A DNA stretch of 64,000 nucleotides from contig CM070903.1 in NCBI GenBank assembly GCA_036417435.1, positions 83,507,501 through 83,571,500 on the forward strand. The letters run 5' to 3'. The notes below the pieces were generated by a model. It saw only the letters and a program-made list of their open reading frames with translations, was not told the origin of the DNA and ran no database searches. Position numbers and translations under genes: made by a program. Numbering within the stretch: position 1 is the first letter of the stretch; every line of letters begins with the position of its first letter. This document shows, piece after piece, positions 1-12,263 of the stretch. This stretch comes from Inia geoffrensis. Its lineage: Eukaryota; Chordata; Mammalia; Artiodactyla; Iniidae.

Positions 1-803
1 GCCATCATCAAGAAGTCTGCAAACCATAAATTCTAGAGAGGGTGTGGAGAAAAGGAAACCATCTTGCCCTGTTGGTGGGAATGTAAACTGATACAGCCAC
101 TATGGAGAACAGTATGGAGGTTCCTTAAAAAACTAAAAATAGAGCTACCATATGATCCAGCAATCCTACTCCTAGGCATAATATCCAGAGAAATCCATAA
201 TTCGAAAAGATACATGCACCCCAATGTTCACTGCAACACTATTTACAATAGCCAAGACAATGGAAGCAACGTAAATGTCCATTGACAGAGGAATGGATAA
301 AGATGATGTGGTACATATATACAGTGGAATATTATCCAGCCAGAAAACAGAATGAAATAATGACATTTGCAGCAACATGGATGGACGCAGTAACCTCTAA
401 GTGAAGTAAGTCAGACAGAGAAAGACAAATATACAGAGAAAGACAAATATATGCTATCACTCATATGTGGAACCTAATTTTCAAAAGTGATACAAATGAA
501 CTTATTTACAAAACAGATTTTGAAAACAAACTTATGGTTACCAACGGGGAAATGTTGGGGCGAGGGACAGATTGGGAGCTTTGGATTAACATATACATAC
601 TACTATAATATAAAATAGACAACCAACAAGGACCTACTGTACAGCACAGGGAACTCTACTCAATCTTCTGTAATACCCTATATGGAAAAGAATCTGAAAA
701 AGAATGAATATACGTATATGTATAACTGAATCACTTTGCTGTACACTTGAAACTAACACAACATTTTAAATCAACTATACTCTAATAAAATTTTTTTAAA
801 AAA
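1..803 (+). mobile_element. L1 LINE, 3' end (ORF2 C-terminus and 3' UTR)
   Basis: Sense-strand L1. The ORF2 tail encodes a [10 protein letters not shown]-type block near 60-150, followed by the usual 3' UTR (ACTGTACAGCACAGGGAACTC) and the end CTCTAATAAAATTTTTTTAAAAAAG. It is cut by the left window edge and broken by stops. It is antisense to VPS8. Confidence 0.93.
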
Positions 804-1439
804 GTAGAAAATGCTACTGTTAAAAATAGAATCACGCTTTCATCCCTAGGAAGCATTACACAGCAGATGAGTCTATTCCAGGCACACAATAAATGGCTCT
901 AGCCCCTGGAAGTTTGCTCACTGAGGCAGAAAGTGCAGGAGTCTCAAATGATAGTCCAACCCATGTTTTCTGATCCAGCGCTTCTCCAAGCGATTTCTTT
1001 CACATGCATAAGAACTGCAGAAAGATCTTGTTAAAGTGCAGATTCTGGTTACAAGGTCTGGGGTGGGGTCCGAGATTCAGTGTTTCTCACATGCTCCCGG
1101 GTGACGCTTGGAGCGGCACAGCGCTAGTTTGTACCTAGAACAGCTCGGCACAGCTGGACTTCCTGTCCTCACTGCGTCCTAATGGGAGCAGGACACTCTC
1201 AGCTTATGGACATTTGCCACCTTCTGATTCGACTGTACCAAATCAATCAACCAGCATTTCTCTTTTTCTAAGTGTCCCGATTAGGTATGTTGTATTCCAC
1301 TTTCAATGAGTTCCAATGCATCTTAGAAGCCCTTGGGTATAATAAGAAAATTTAATAAGAATGTTTCTGCCATATGGTTTATTTTGAATCCTACTGAATT
1401 GCAAGCCCTACACCTACTCTACTACATAAGTGAACGGGA
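804..1439. other. Intronic sequence, nothing recognised
   Basis: Unique-looking sequence of normal composition. I see no exon, RNA gene or clear transposon. Confidence 0.5.
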
Positions 1440-1550
1440 TTGTGCAAATTGAGGAAAGGAAGGCTAGGAGACTTGCCCAACACAAAAATTCACAATCCAG
1501 TAAGGGTCATAACCAGGACCTCTACCTTATAAACCCTAGTCCCCCTCTCC
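1440..1550 (-). mobile_element. Degenerate MIR SINE fragment
   Basis: The order gaggaaaggaaggct, acttgcccaaca, ccagtaagggtca, ccaggacctctacc follows the reverse complement of the MIR core and tRNA-side arm, heavily diverged. Confidence 0.5.
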
Positions 1551-2689
1551 TGGGAGAAAAGCTGGAGTAACAAATAGGTAAGTGTGCACACAAACACATA
1601 CACACACGCAGACCCATAATTTCAAACACGACATGTCCGGATAAGTGTGCAGGGTTGCACTGAGTTCTGGCCTTATCATCATATTCCCCCTCTAGGCCCT
1701 TAAACCCCTTGGAGATACCAAGGGAAGGGGTTTTCCAACAACGACATCCTTCAGAAATTGAAAAATGTGGTTGTTCCCATGGGTGTGAAATAACTGAAGG
1801 TGACAGGACCTTTCTTACAACACAAGCCATCATGCCGGACAACCAGATACTGAACAAAGGAGCCACTGCTGGGGCTACCCTGGGACCCTCTGGAAGCAAA
1901 GGTGCTGCAGGACAGAGATGCCCTGTTCTTGGCCAGGCGGTGCTGTCTCTGTGGGAAACTATCTGAATACAATTCATCTGAGGTGAAACAGCAGAGCTAT
2001 TTGTAGACGTGCCTAGGACCCAGTAGATGCTTACCTGTCTTAAAATCCTTCCTGGAACAAGACGGAATATTAAAAAAAAAAGGAAGCATTCAGGGAATGA
2101 CTAATACATCACTAAGGTGAGGATTTCTGTACTCTTCTCCTTGGGTTGAGGGTTCCAGCAGTGAGGCGCGGTGAGAATGAGGGAAGGGACAGGGCCTTGG
2201 GCAGGTGGCTTGTCCAGAGAAGGCCAGTTTAGCGGTTTTATGCCCTGCCCTATGCAGGGTCCGGCCCACTCACCTCCAGGCCTCACGAATGGGGATCCAG
2301 TTCTGTTGTTCAACAGATATTTCTGGGACCTCTGCTATATCAGTGCCCGGGATATAAAGATGAGTAAATCAAGAGGAGCCTAAATGTCTCACAGGTTTTG
2401 GGACAATAAAAACCCCACAAAAAGATCACCTTCTCCAGAGCTGATAAGCAAAGCTTGAGAGGTTGCTGAGGTATAATAACCATACACAGCATGTTTGCCA
2501 GGGCAGCCTTGTTTGAAACACGCTCTCACATTATCCACATATACCATCAAAAGGTCTCTGAAATCACAACATTTTTGGGTCCAGATTACACTCTTGCACA
2601 CTTGAGAGTAAACACTTAGGAAGGCTCAGCTCCAGCCCTCTCCCCGAGCGCCCCCATCCCGTCCTGTCAGTAGATTAGCTGCCACATGG
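1551..2689. other. Intronic sequence, no gene; one weak repeat at about 2295-2390
   Basis: Overlapping short frames lie on both strands at 1522-1977, but none resembles a known protein and no splice logic supports them. About 2300-2390 (ttcaacagatatttctggga) resembles a common old interspersed repeat seen again at 17990, 55270 and 62761; I could not assign its family. Confidence 0.4.
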
Positions 2690-2850
2690 CCCGTTCACAA
2701 CTGCATTGCTGTGCTACAGTGTAATTATGTTTACCTGTCTCCCCGTTAGCCTGTGAACTCCTTCAATATCAGAACTTTATCTTATTCATCCTTTATTCCC
2801 AGTGCTCTACAGCCAGCAAATGTTCAACAAACATTTGCTGAACATCCCAC
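2690..2850 (+). mobile_element. L2 LINE 3' end, diverged
   Basis: The sequence has the L2 3'-terminal pattern: gttagcctgtgaactcctt, cagtgctctacag, then ttcaacaaacatttgctgaa, the degenerate form of the terminal TTGTTGAATGAATGA end. Confidence 0.55.
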
Positions 2851-3224
2851 ATCCTGTGTTACTCTGCACTGTCCATTTTAGGAACAAGAGCAGGCAGCAA
2901 TTTGCTCTCGGCCCAGTGTGAAATCACTGGCATTTGTCTTCCTGTTTCCAAGAACTTGGACTTTGTAAAAAGATTCTTTGTGACTTCTGGCAGGTTTATC
3001 CTGTGTCTCAGTGAAGTATCTATTTCATCCTATTTAATTCACTTTTGGGGAAAGTATTATTTTTCAAATGTCAGAAGATACCAACCCTTGTAAGAAGGAA
3101 TGGAAATTTACCAAACCAGTGGGACTTTTGGTTAAAAGCCTCTTTCTGTTGTTGCTCTGGCACATCCTGTGCAGGGCCCTCCGACCCACATGCTTCCCAA
3201 GTGCCCGTGATAACTGCGGCGGCA
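2851..3224. other. Intronic sequence, nothing recognised
   Basis: Short frames only. No exon signal or repeat that I can name. Confidence 0.4.
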
Positions 3225-3430
3225 GGTAGACAAAAGCCTGGGCTCTAGAGCCTGCCTGCCTGAGCCCACACCCTGTGTCACCAAACACTGGCACTAAAAT
3301 CACTGGCAGGTTACCTATTCTCTCTGAGCTAGGGGTGTGTGTGTCTGAGAAGACTAAGAAGGTAATGCACGTGGAGCACGCAGTAAACACCCAAGACTCA
3401 GTGAATCCTCAATAAGTGTTACCAGTCTAC
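3225..3430 (+). mobile_element. MIR SINE
   Basis: Sense MIR: gcctgggctctagagcctgcctgcctga at the tRNA-side arm, caggttacctattctctctgagct in the core, and cagtgaatcctcaataagtgttacc at the L2-like tail. Confidence 0.7.
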
Positions 3431-3779
3431 ACACGATACTACTGGTCGTGTGTACCTAGTCCTAACATGGCCACTGAAAATGGAAAGAAAGGAGACATCG
3501 GGGCACAGTGCAGACAACACTGGCCTGGCAATAAGAGGGATCGGTGGATGCTGCAGGAGAGAGAGAAGGGACAGTGGAGGGAAAGCTTCGAGAAAGGACA
3601 GGGTGCCGTCTCTCGCTCACGGCACCCAGCACTGTGCCTGGCACAGAACAGCTGTGAAATAATTATCTGCTAATTATCTGCTGAAAGGATGGGAAGGGCG
3701 AGCAGATTTTCTACTTCTTACAGTCACTGGGGTGTTTCTAAACCGCCTGCAATGCAGGAAGGGGAACACAGGGCATGGC
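3431..3779. other. Intronic sequence with a possible L2/MIR tip
   Basis: Around 3625-3665, cagcactgtgcctggcacagaa resembles the L2/MIR 3' end. Nothing else is recognised. The frame at 3416-3673 has no similarity I know. Confidence 0.35.
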
Positions 3780-3955
3780 TTGCACAGACCTTGGCTCTAC
3801 CTGGATTCTGTGATGACTAGTGAGTGGCCCTGGCCAAGTTTTTTAGCTTCTCTCAGCTTCTTTAGCTGTAAAACACTACTCTGCAGAACCGTGAGGATCA
3901 GAGATGACGTATGCTCCTGACACCTACTGGATGGTCAGTAACCAGCCGCGACTAT
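3780..3955 (+). mobile_element. MIR SINE
   Basis: Diverged sense MIR: ggctctacctggattctgtg, gagtggccctggccaagtttttta, gcttctttagctgtaaaac, then gaccgt-type gaggatcagagatgac. Confidence 0.6.
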
Positions 3956-5817
3956 CATGCCTGTGTTATTTCTGCTCCCTGCGGAAGCACCTGGAAGGAA
4001 GAGCACTGGGCTGAGACGCAGGAAACTTGAGCGCTCATCCGGTCATAGCTCCCTGTGTAAACAGCAGGTTGCATTGCTCTGCTGGGTCTGCTCCAATTTA
4101 TCGAAGGGCAGGGCCACCATAGGCCACACTCTACCATCCGGGGAAGATGTGGGCGCCATGAGACAATAGGCATTTAGGGCACAAAAGATTCAAGTAAGCT
4201 AGTGGTGTTTACTGAAGCTAATCATGGATTTTATTGCATCATCAGAAGCAAACTAGGGCAACCAACTACAGACACTGTCACAAAGACCCACGATAGCCCT
4301 GAAGAGAAATAGTAGATTCAGTCTAAGATGCTGTAAAGAGAAACTGATTTGCCAGATCAGCGTCATGCACAAAAGTGGGAGCAACAAAATTTGAACAGTC
4401 TCAGTTTGGCGAATCCTTAAACATAAGGTACCCTACCTAGACCTTCTAACCCACTAGCACAGAACTGATCAGGAGTGATCTTCCAATTGTAAGAGAAAGA
4501 GAAACACACTTGATACTATCGGCTAGAGCAAATTTCTTTCTCCCCATGTAATGAAGTCCAGTGATAAGAGCTGAAAATTAAACTGCAGCTGAACATAAGA
4601 GGAAGAAGCAATGACAACCCTGGAAATGACCTTGCAACACTCAGCATTAAAGTAAATCCGGGGGAAAATGAGGCTCTGATGATCTGGGAGAGCCGCAGGG
4701 AGAGGGATGCTGGGCTGACATAGTGACTCAAAAAGCTCAGTGACTCCCAGATGTGGTGGAAGTGAGAGCTGTAATTACATTCGATGCAGGGAAGAAAACA
4801 AACCAGGGCTTTCAGGATCCACGGGCCTCGCAAACAGCACATCAAGCTTGATACAGGAAACAACTATGATCGCTGCCACCCTGAAGGCTGGGCTCCTAGG
4901 AACATGGATAATAACACTAGGGATTCTGGATACAGAGCCTTCCGAGTCACACACGCAGACAGGGACAGTCACAGAAGACTAAGCTCTGCTTGTTCGTGTC
5001 TTATTCTCCACAACAAACAAGGTCCTGAAATCAAAATTCCATTTCCCTTGTTGATTGTTTTCCCACGCGAGCACATGACAGGTGAACCTAGTCTAATTCT
5101 GCAACACGATATTTGTCTGCATGCACTCCAGGAGCCTTCTGCTGGCAGCTCTGTAACTGGCTGGCGGGGATGGGGGCACAGATGGAGCAGAACGAACAGA
5201 ACGAGAACGGTATTGCCCACCTGCTCCCACCTGCCTTGGCCTCACTACCAGATCCTTCTCTATTTCTGATAGAGTCAGACTTTTGCCACCACCTAAGCTG
5301 TTTCAAACTAGAGGTCCTTAATATTTAACACTCTTGCCTAAAATGAAACTCTGACTTCAGAGGTAAGAGTGAAGCCATACTTCCTTCCCCACCTGCAAAC
5401 AGAAAACACCTTTCCTAAAATTCCCACCCACGGCGCAGTTTGCTTTCACACAGAACCTGGCCCCTCACACACCCTCCTTTCCCAATGCCTCGAAACACTT
5501 AATTAGCGCAAAGCTAATAATGAATCAGGTGAAGAAATAATAAAATAAGCAGGTACACTGCTACGCTGACTGGAGAGAGGAGGGAAACACCTGGCAGAAC
5601 ATCTCTTAAGGAGATTTCACTTAGAACCAGCTATAAGGGAAGAGAGTATTTGAGGTTGGAGATGGAAATGTGAAAGGCTGACTGAAAATATCCATAAAAA
5701 ACCAAGACCTTCAAAACCACAATTAAAAAGAAAGAGCACGGTGACTTTTCGCAGCAGAGGAAGAGAATGCTGTTTGAAGTCTTCCAAGGTGTGAAAAGGA
5801 GTAACAACCACCAGTGC
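3956..5817. other. Intronic sequence, nothing recognised
   Basis: 1.86 kb with no transposon I can name. Frames of up to 161 codons (4784-5269, plus) overlap others on the opposite strand and have no recognisable motif, so I do not call them genes. Confidence 0.45.
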
Positions 5818-6050
5818 GGCAGCTGACAGTTATTGAGCAAGTGATTGCTATGTGCCAGCGTGTTCCAAGCCCTGAACGCGTATTATCTCACCTCATCTAA
5901 TCATCACAGACACCCCATGAGGTTGGTTCTTTTGTTATCCTCATTTTACCTTTGAAGGAACTAAGGTCCTGGGTGCAGGATGTGCCCAAGGTCACTCTGG
6001 CGGGTCACAGAGCCCAGATGTGAACTTGGGCAGTCCAGTCCCAGAGGTTT
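5818..6050 (-). mobile_element. MIR SINE, well preserved
   Basis: Reverse-orientation MIR: agttattgagcaagtgattgc, tatgtgccagcgtgttccaag, cctcatctaatcatcacaga, ccatgaggttggttctt, cattttacctttgaaggaac, gcccaaggtcactctgg. It spans tail, core and part of the tRNA-side arm. Confidence 0.85.
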
Positions 6051-6132
6051 CTTCTACTTGCCATGCTCTTAGTATCGGTCTGGAAAAAGCCTGACAGAAA
6101 GTCACTTTCAAGGAACTCAGAAAGCTGTGTCA

Positions 6133-7135
6133 GGAGCACACTAGGTACAAACAGCTCATGCAGCTCAATATCAAAAAAAAACCCAATCAAAAAGTGGGTG
6201 GAAGACCTAAATAGACATTTCTCCAAAGAAGACATACAGATGGCCAAAAAGGACATGAAAGGATGCTCAACATCACTATTTATGAATTTATGAGAAATGC
6301 AAATCAAATGTGTACCGCCTCACACTAGTCAGAATGGCCATCATCAAAATATCTACAAACAATAAATGCTGGAGAGGGTGTGGAGAAAAGGGAACCCTCC
6401 TGCACTGTCGGTGGGAATGTAAATTGATACAGCCACTATGGAGAACAGCATGGAGGTTCCTTAAAAAACTAAAAATAGAACTACCGTATGACCCAGCAAT
6501 CCCACTCCTGAGCACACACCTGGAGCAAACCATAATTCGAAAAGATACATGCACCCCAATGTTCATTGCAGCACTATTTACAATAGCCAGGACACGGAAG
6601 CAACTGAAATGTCCATCAACAGAAGAATGGATAAAGAAGATGTGGCACATAGATACGATGGAACCATAGCAGAGAACAAAATAATGCATCTGCAGCAACA
6701 TGGATGGACCTAGAGATTATTATACTGAGTGAAGTTAAGTCAGACACAGAAAGACAAATATCACACGATATCACTTACATGTGGAATCTAAAAAGGTACA
6801 AATGAACTTATTTACAAAACAGATGTAGAGTCACGAATGTAATAGAAAACAAACATGGTTACCAAGGGATAAGGGGGAGGGAGGGATATATTGGGAGACT
6901 GGGATTGACATATACACACTACTATATATAAAATAGATAACTCATAAGGACCTGCTGTATAGCACAGGGAACTCTACTCAATACTCTGTAATGGCCTATG
7001 TGGGAAAGGAATCTAAAAAAGTGGATATACGTATATGTATAACTGATTCACTTTGCTGTACACCTGAAATTACACAACACTGTAAATCAACTTTACTCCA
7101 ATAAGAATTTTAAAAAGTGGGGGGAGCACACTAGG
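6133..7135 (+). mobile_element. 5'-truncated L1 with 13-bp target-site duplication
   Basis: An L1 3' fragment (6146-7122) flanked by the perfect direct repeat GGAGCACACTAGG at 6133-6145 and 7123-7135. It starts in late ORF2 (Asn-Pro-Ile-Lys-Lys-Trp-type stretch, then the [14 protein letters not shown] block at about 6360-6410) and ends at an AATAA-type signal with a short A-rich tail. ORF2 carries stops and indels. It is antisense to VPS8. The target-site duplication proves a discrete target-primed insertion. Confidence 0.95.
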
Positions 7136-7489
7136 ACTAGGCTGGGGTCAATATCTGAGCCATGCTCTTGAAACACTGATGGCCTCTCACCTCCTTCAGG
7201 GGATCCTTCACGATTCTGCTTTTTAGTTAAAGAAGCTCATCCTATCAGGCCTATGAGGTCTCAACCAGAAGCCCAGGAGACAGAGACAGCAGATCCGATG
7301 AATATCTTCTACAGCTATTAGTGTCAGGCCTAAAAGTGCATCTTGGAAGGCGGGGCTGCAGAAGCCCCGTGTAAGGTCCTGTGAAAGGACCAAAGCTAAA
7401 CTCTTGCAGTGAGAGACTTCACACATGGTGAAAAGATAGTTTTGTGCACACACACCAGGTCATGAATGTTTTCTGCCACCACAGGAAAA
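7136..7489. other. Intronic sequence, nothing recognised
   Basis: Short minus-strand frame at 7223-7453 only, without similarity that I know. Confidence 0.4.
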
Positions 7490-7605
7490 ACTCTGAACTT
7501 GGCTGACACTGATTAGTTGTGTTGATACCCTTGATGTCAGTTATCTCATCTACAAAACAGAAGATACCCGCATAGCCGACCTCACAAGGCTCTTGGGAGG
7601 GGAGT
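7490..7605 (+). mobile_element. MIR SINE fragment
   Basis: Sense MIR core: tgattagttgtgttgatacc, gttatctcatctacaaaaca, acctcacaaggctcttggg. Confidence 0.55.
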
Positions 7606-7660
7606 GGAAGGGAGGGAGGGAAGAAGGGGAGAAGAAGGAAACGGAGAAAACGTCTCCTGT
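7594..7660 (+). repeat. GA-rich low-complexity tract
   Basis: Purine-only run with GGGAGGGAGGGAAGAAGGGG-type repeats on the plus strand. Confidence 0.8.
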
Positions 7661-7694
7661 CATCTGTTTAAGTCTCTGGCCTTACTCTACTACT

Positions 7695-7860
7695 TTCGTG
7701 TTTGATGTGTATATTAACCCAGCAGGTAGATCTGATTGTCTCTAATTTACATGGGAGGAAACTGAGGTTCAGATGTGTTAAAATACAATTTGTAAGAGAC
7801 AGGGCAGCTCCTGATAATAGGTCTAACCCTAAGCCCGCTACCCACGTTAGCAACATAAGG
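7695..7860 (-). mobile_element. MIR SINE fragment
   Basis: Reverse MIR: tctaatttacatgggaggaa, actgaggttcagatgtgtta, then a degenerate aggtctaaccctaagcc. Confidence 0.6.
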
Positions 7861-8021
7861 TGCCACGAGTGTGTGAGGTACTAGGTACTCCCGAGGACAA
7901 CCTGAGCTGCCCAGTGTGCTGGGGGCTGACAGGGCATCTGCCCAAGTACCTGTCAGGATCCTTGGGGCCATCCATGAGGTCAGTGGCACTAATTCTGTGT
8001 GACTATACAAGGGACACAGTA

Positions 8022-8041
8022 TTTTTTTTTTTTTTTTTTTT
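8022..8041. repeat. Poly(T) run
   Basis: About 18 consecutive T after ACACAGTA. It could be the A-tail of a minus-strand retrocopy starting here, but I could not identify the sequence that follows. Confidence 0.8.
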
Positions 8042-8059
8042 GGTTGTCCACCCATTTTG

Positions 8060-9330
8060 CTCCCTCACAAAAAGAAATGCCCCCCAATTGGTTTAAAGTC
8101 TCTGATACCTGTATACCCTGTCTATGCTTGGCTACTCCTTGCCTAACCTGCTTTGAAAGGCAACAACCTGGGGAAAATCCATGGTGGCAAAAACTGACTA
8201 TCTCATTATGCCTAAAAGAAAGGATTAAAAAAACACAATGGATTAGGCAACTGGAGAATGCAGTTTGAACTTTTAAATAACTAATGTAGTTCCTTGGTTA
8301 AATTCAAGAAAACTTGCCTATTATCTTAACAGGGATTATTATTACTATTATTACAAAGGGTTGGTCATCTTGGTGTAATGGGAAGCTCAAACTCCCAAAC
8401 AGATGAAAAAATAATTGCTGGGTGTTGCCATCCCCATGTAATGGAGGCATTATCTAGAGCCAGCATTATCCGGATATGTCAGGACACGGACCAGGACCAT
8501 TATAACTAGAAATGAAAAATGAAAGTACCAGGAAATGAGGTGAATGACAACTAGGCTGGGACCCCCAACCTCTTTCCTTCCTGAGGGCACTGTCCTATGC
8601 AAACTTGCATTTTGCTACATGGTATATTGTGGTTCCTCCAATCTTGCTTTTTCTTTCTGTCAGGAAAGGAAAATCTAAAAGAAACCAGAAAGATTTACTT
8701 TTATGGGAAGAACACTCACAAAGGAAGCTCTTTAGTGGTGTGGCATTTTCTGTTAGTCAGAAATCCCCCTTTGTCTTATTTTAAAAAATTAAAACAGGGA
8801 ATTCATATATGTAATTAAGGCTTGCTACCCTTTGATTATCTAACTGATTGTGGTCTACTTAAGAAGAAAGTCAAACCATTATCTTGATGGATGCCACTGT
8901 AGGGTAGCAATTATGACAAAGCTCTCCTCTAAGGAGAGGGTCCTTAATGATTTTTTATCAGAGTCGTGATTGCTGAAACATTTTAACTTCCAGTACTCCT
9001 GCCCATTTTAACTGGCTAAAATGATTACCTGATAACAAGGAGTATAGAGTCAACTGGAAAAGCAAGTTTAACCCTGAAATTAGCAAAACCCGATTCAAGT
9101 TAACAACATAATTACAAACCAAAGGAAAAAGAACACTGGTGCACTGTGGTTGTACTCTATTTCGTTTAGACACCAGTTTGCTGTCTACAAGAGAGAAAAG
9201 CTTTTGGACCGACAAGAAACGCCCCCCAATTGGTTTAAAGTCTCTGATACCTGTATACTCTATGCTTGGCTACTCTTTGCCTAACCTTCGCTTAACTGAA
9301 ATTTATAGGAATTATACCCAACGACTGTAG
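8060..9330. repeat. Unassigned unit bounded by an 80-bp direct repeat
   Basis: About 80 bp at 8068-8147 (tgccccccaattggtttaaa, gtctctgatacctgtata, tatgcttggctactc) recurs at 9213-9290 with few changes, including a 4-base gap. The roughly 1.06 kb between has no intact frame and no motif I can name. It may be a decayed retroelement with terminal or internal repeats, or a local duplication. Confidence 0.6.
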
Positions 9331-9349
9331 ATTACACTTTTTTCAAGTA

Positions 9350-9412
9350 TATGTATAATGTTATATATGTATATGTATACATATACATATAAGTATATGT
9401 ATATGAATAATG
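9350..9412. repeat. AT-rich palindromic microsatellite
   Basis: Runs of tatatgtatatgtatacata and tacatataagtatatgtata form overlapping inverted repeats. Confidence 0.8.
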
Positions 9413-9449
9413 TTCACATAGAGAGACCATATGCTTACCCATAAAAAAG

Positions 9450-9805
9450 TCTTGATGACTTTCCAAAGATTATATCTTACAGGGTACGCTCCCTGACCAC
9501 AACAGAATTAAATTAGAAATCCAAAACAATAATGTATCTAAAGAAACCTCAAATATTTGAAAATTAAAATAATACACTTCTGAATAACCAATAAGTGAAG
9601 AAGAAATCACAAGGTAAAACAGAAAATATTTCAAGATAATAATGAAAGTATATATAACATTATCAAAGTTTGTGGGGTGCAGCTAAAGCAGTGCTTAGAC
9701 AGAAATTTATAGCTTTAAAGTTTTATATTAGGTAAGAAGAAAGGTTTACTAAGTTTCCACCTTAAGAAGCTAGAAAAAGAAAAGCAAATTAAATCCTAAG
9801 TAGAA
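9450..9805 (+). mobile_element. Old L1 ORF2 fragment
   Basis: The sequence follows the L1 ORF2 segment encoding Asp-His-Asn-x-Ile-Lys-Leu-Glu-Ile (cctgaccacaacagaattaa) and Ala-Ala-Lys-Ala-Val-Leu-type (gcagctaaagcagtgctta), then ccaccttaagaagctagaaa. Many indels and stops. Confidence 0.7.
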
Positions 9806-9829
9806 GGAAAACAAAAATAACTAAATGGA

Positions 9830-10260
9830 AATTGTAGAACTGACAAGTATAATATCTGATGTGAAAAACTCACTGGATGATCTTGACAGTAGATTTGATA
9901 CTGCAGAAGAAAAGATCAGTGAATTTGAAGCCATGACAATAGAAATTATTCAAATTGAAGCGCAGAGAGAAAATAAGGTAAAAATAATGTAAAAGGCCTC
10001 AGTGACCTGTGGAACAACATTAAACTGTCTAATATATGTGTAACTAGAGGCCCAGAAGGAGAGAGATTGGGGCAGAAAATATATTTCAAGAAATAATGGC
10101 CAAAAGTTTTCCAAAATTGATGAAAATATTAAACATATAGATCCAAGAATCTTAATGAACCCCAAGAAAAAAAAACCATAAAGAAATCCACACCTAGGCA
10201 TATCATTGCTGAGGAACAAAGATAAAGAGGAAAACTTGAAAGCAGCCAGAGGGAAAGGAC
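9830..10260 (+). mobile_element. Old L1/HAL1-like ORF1 fragment
   Basis: It resembles the coiled-coil and RNA-binding part of L1-type ORF1: agatttgatactgcagaaga, aagatcagtgaatttgaag, aggcctcagtgacctgtgg, ggccaaaagttttccaaaa. ORF1-like sequence lying after an ORF2-like piece suggests two separate insertions or a HAL1 element. Strongly decayed. Confidence 0.55.
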
Positions 10261-11679
10261 ATTGTATACAAGGTGTTATCAACTGCCTTCCCTGGAAAAA
10301 AGACACTAAGATGGAGATCTATGTGCCGGCAGTTACTGGTGGGTGCTTGGAATGGAAACCTCTGGGGAAGTAAAGGATGCAGAAGTGGGCAGAGGGAGAA
10401 GTTGAACTGTGATGCAATCACAACACAGGCCCCAGGTGATCCCAAGGAGAGTTCTGGAGCTAAGATGGCTTTGAAGAAATTGTCCTGCATTAAGACAAGG
10501 TGTTCTGGCCTTTATAACCCTTCAATCACTAGACATTAGATGCAGGCCACTCTCAAGAAGAGGCTATCACTGTTGGCAAGATACATCCCCTTTAGCTGAG
10601 GACAGTTCCTAAAGGATGAGCTGAAAGCTATCTACTGCTGAAACTCCCAGCAGCTGAAGGAATGAGTACTTCTCATTCTCCTGGAAGATGGGAGAACAGG
10701 GCACCCACAACATCCACCATAGAGGAGGACAATGGTAAGAATGACCACTGATGACTTATTAAAACAATGCAAACCTAAGACAGTAGAATAGCATTTTTAA
10801 TGAACTGAAAGAAAAAGATATGGACTGTAATCATCATGGACATTTTACAAGTGTGACAATCAACAAAAGCTTCTCAAGGGGGGAAACCTTTATAGATCCC
10901 TTTGTGGAATGAACTTGTACTTTGGCTCAGAAGGTCCCTGGGTCCTGCAATGCCTGTCCAGGACTCCTGTGCCCATGAGAAAACTATGCCAGGCATTTTC
11001 TCAAAGCATCAGGCCTCTGCATGCTCTTCTCAGCAAGCTTCATGGCAATCACTGCAGTCCTTACCAAATATCTCTGATATGACATTGTAAATTACAAGGA
11101 ATCAATACACTGGGTACATGTAAAACTTTTTTTTCCCGGGAATCAAGGTGGATGTGTGGGACAAAAATTGAGGCAATGCAAAGGTGGGTTTCACTAATTA
11201 TTGCAGTAATGATTTTAATATTATTCAATTTCAATAAACTATCCTGTTTTAGGTAGTGGAGATTTAAAAGTTTTCATTCAAGATTCCTCCTCTCCAAATG
11301 CTTTTCAGCTATTATTGAATTCTACTCAGGTATATTTTCTTTTTTGTTTGTTTGTTTTTTATATTTTCATTTTGTTCTGACACTCTCCATTATTTATTTT
11401 TGTCCTTTTCTGCTGTTTGCATATTAAAAGTTATTTCAAAGCAGCTGAGGAGACAGGTGGGGTATAACACATTAAAAAAAACCCCAACAAATAACAAGTT
11501 AGAAAGTTAGGCCAGACACTGGAAACAACAGAAGGTAGTTTATGCCAAGTACCAAATGAAGTATGGGTAACAACTGCTACAAGAATTCAAAGGAAGAGGT
11601 GATCAGGTCAAAGACATTTAAATTCAATGTTAGGAACCACAAGTGGGCCCCCTGGTATCTCCCTAGTCTATTCACTCTG
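10261..11679. other. Intronic sequence, nothing firm
   Basis: Faint L1-like wording at 10790-10840 (gaactgaaagaaaaagata). A TTTG-rich tract at 11340-11365. No gene. Confidence 0.4.
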
Positions 11680-12263
11680 CTGCTACGCTAGAGGTTTACC
11701 TTCACCTCTCTCTCCAAACTTCCAACATTTCTCACTTCCTCTGTATTCTCAATGGATTTCTCAGTGCACTAGAAAACAAGGAGGAAGACCCCCCCCACCC
11801 CCCACACACACCAATGCTCACCACCACAGCCACCAAGCTGCGTCCCAGGCAGAGTGGCCTCCCTGTTGTTCCTGGGACACACTGGCATTCTCCTGTGTCC
11901 AGACCCTGTGTCTGCTGTTGCGTCTGTCTGGAACACTCTTTCTCCTCATGCTCACATGACTGAATCTTCACTTTTTTCACGCAGAAAATGTTAGCTATCA
12001 ACCTTTGGTGACCACTCCTTTTAAAACAGCCATCGTCCTTTTTATCTCCCTCATCATGTTTTTCCTCCACAGCCTTCTCAGAATCTGACATCCCATATGT
12101 ATACCATGTATCTTACCATATGTTTGTTCAGTGTCTACCCTCTGCCACCTGAATGAGCTCTGTGAAGGCAGAGGCTTGGTTTTGTTTCCTGTAGGATTCC
12201 TTGCACTTAGACCCGTGCCTGGTGTACAGAAAGTGCTCAATAAATATTTTTTGAATGAATGAA
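11680..12263 (+). mobile_element. L2 LINE, 3' part with terminus
   Basis: Diverged L2: ctgtctggaacactctttct, then gagctctgtgaaggcagagg, and the diagnostic end agtgctcaataaatatttttt followed by GAATGAATGA at about 12253-12263. A C-rich tract with CACACA (11788-11815) is also present. Confidence 0.75.

Noticed and set aside
1522..1977. 151-codon minus-strand frame
   Set aside because: Partly covers a decayed MIR, low-complexity amino-acid make-up, no recognisable protein.
4784..5269. 161-codon plus-strand frame
   Set aside because: Overlaps other frames on both strands, has no known domain, and its length is possible by chance in GC-richer sequence.
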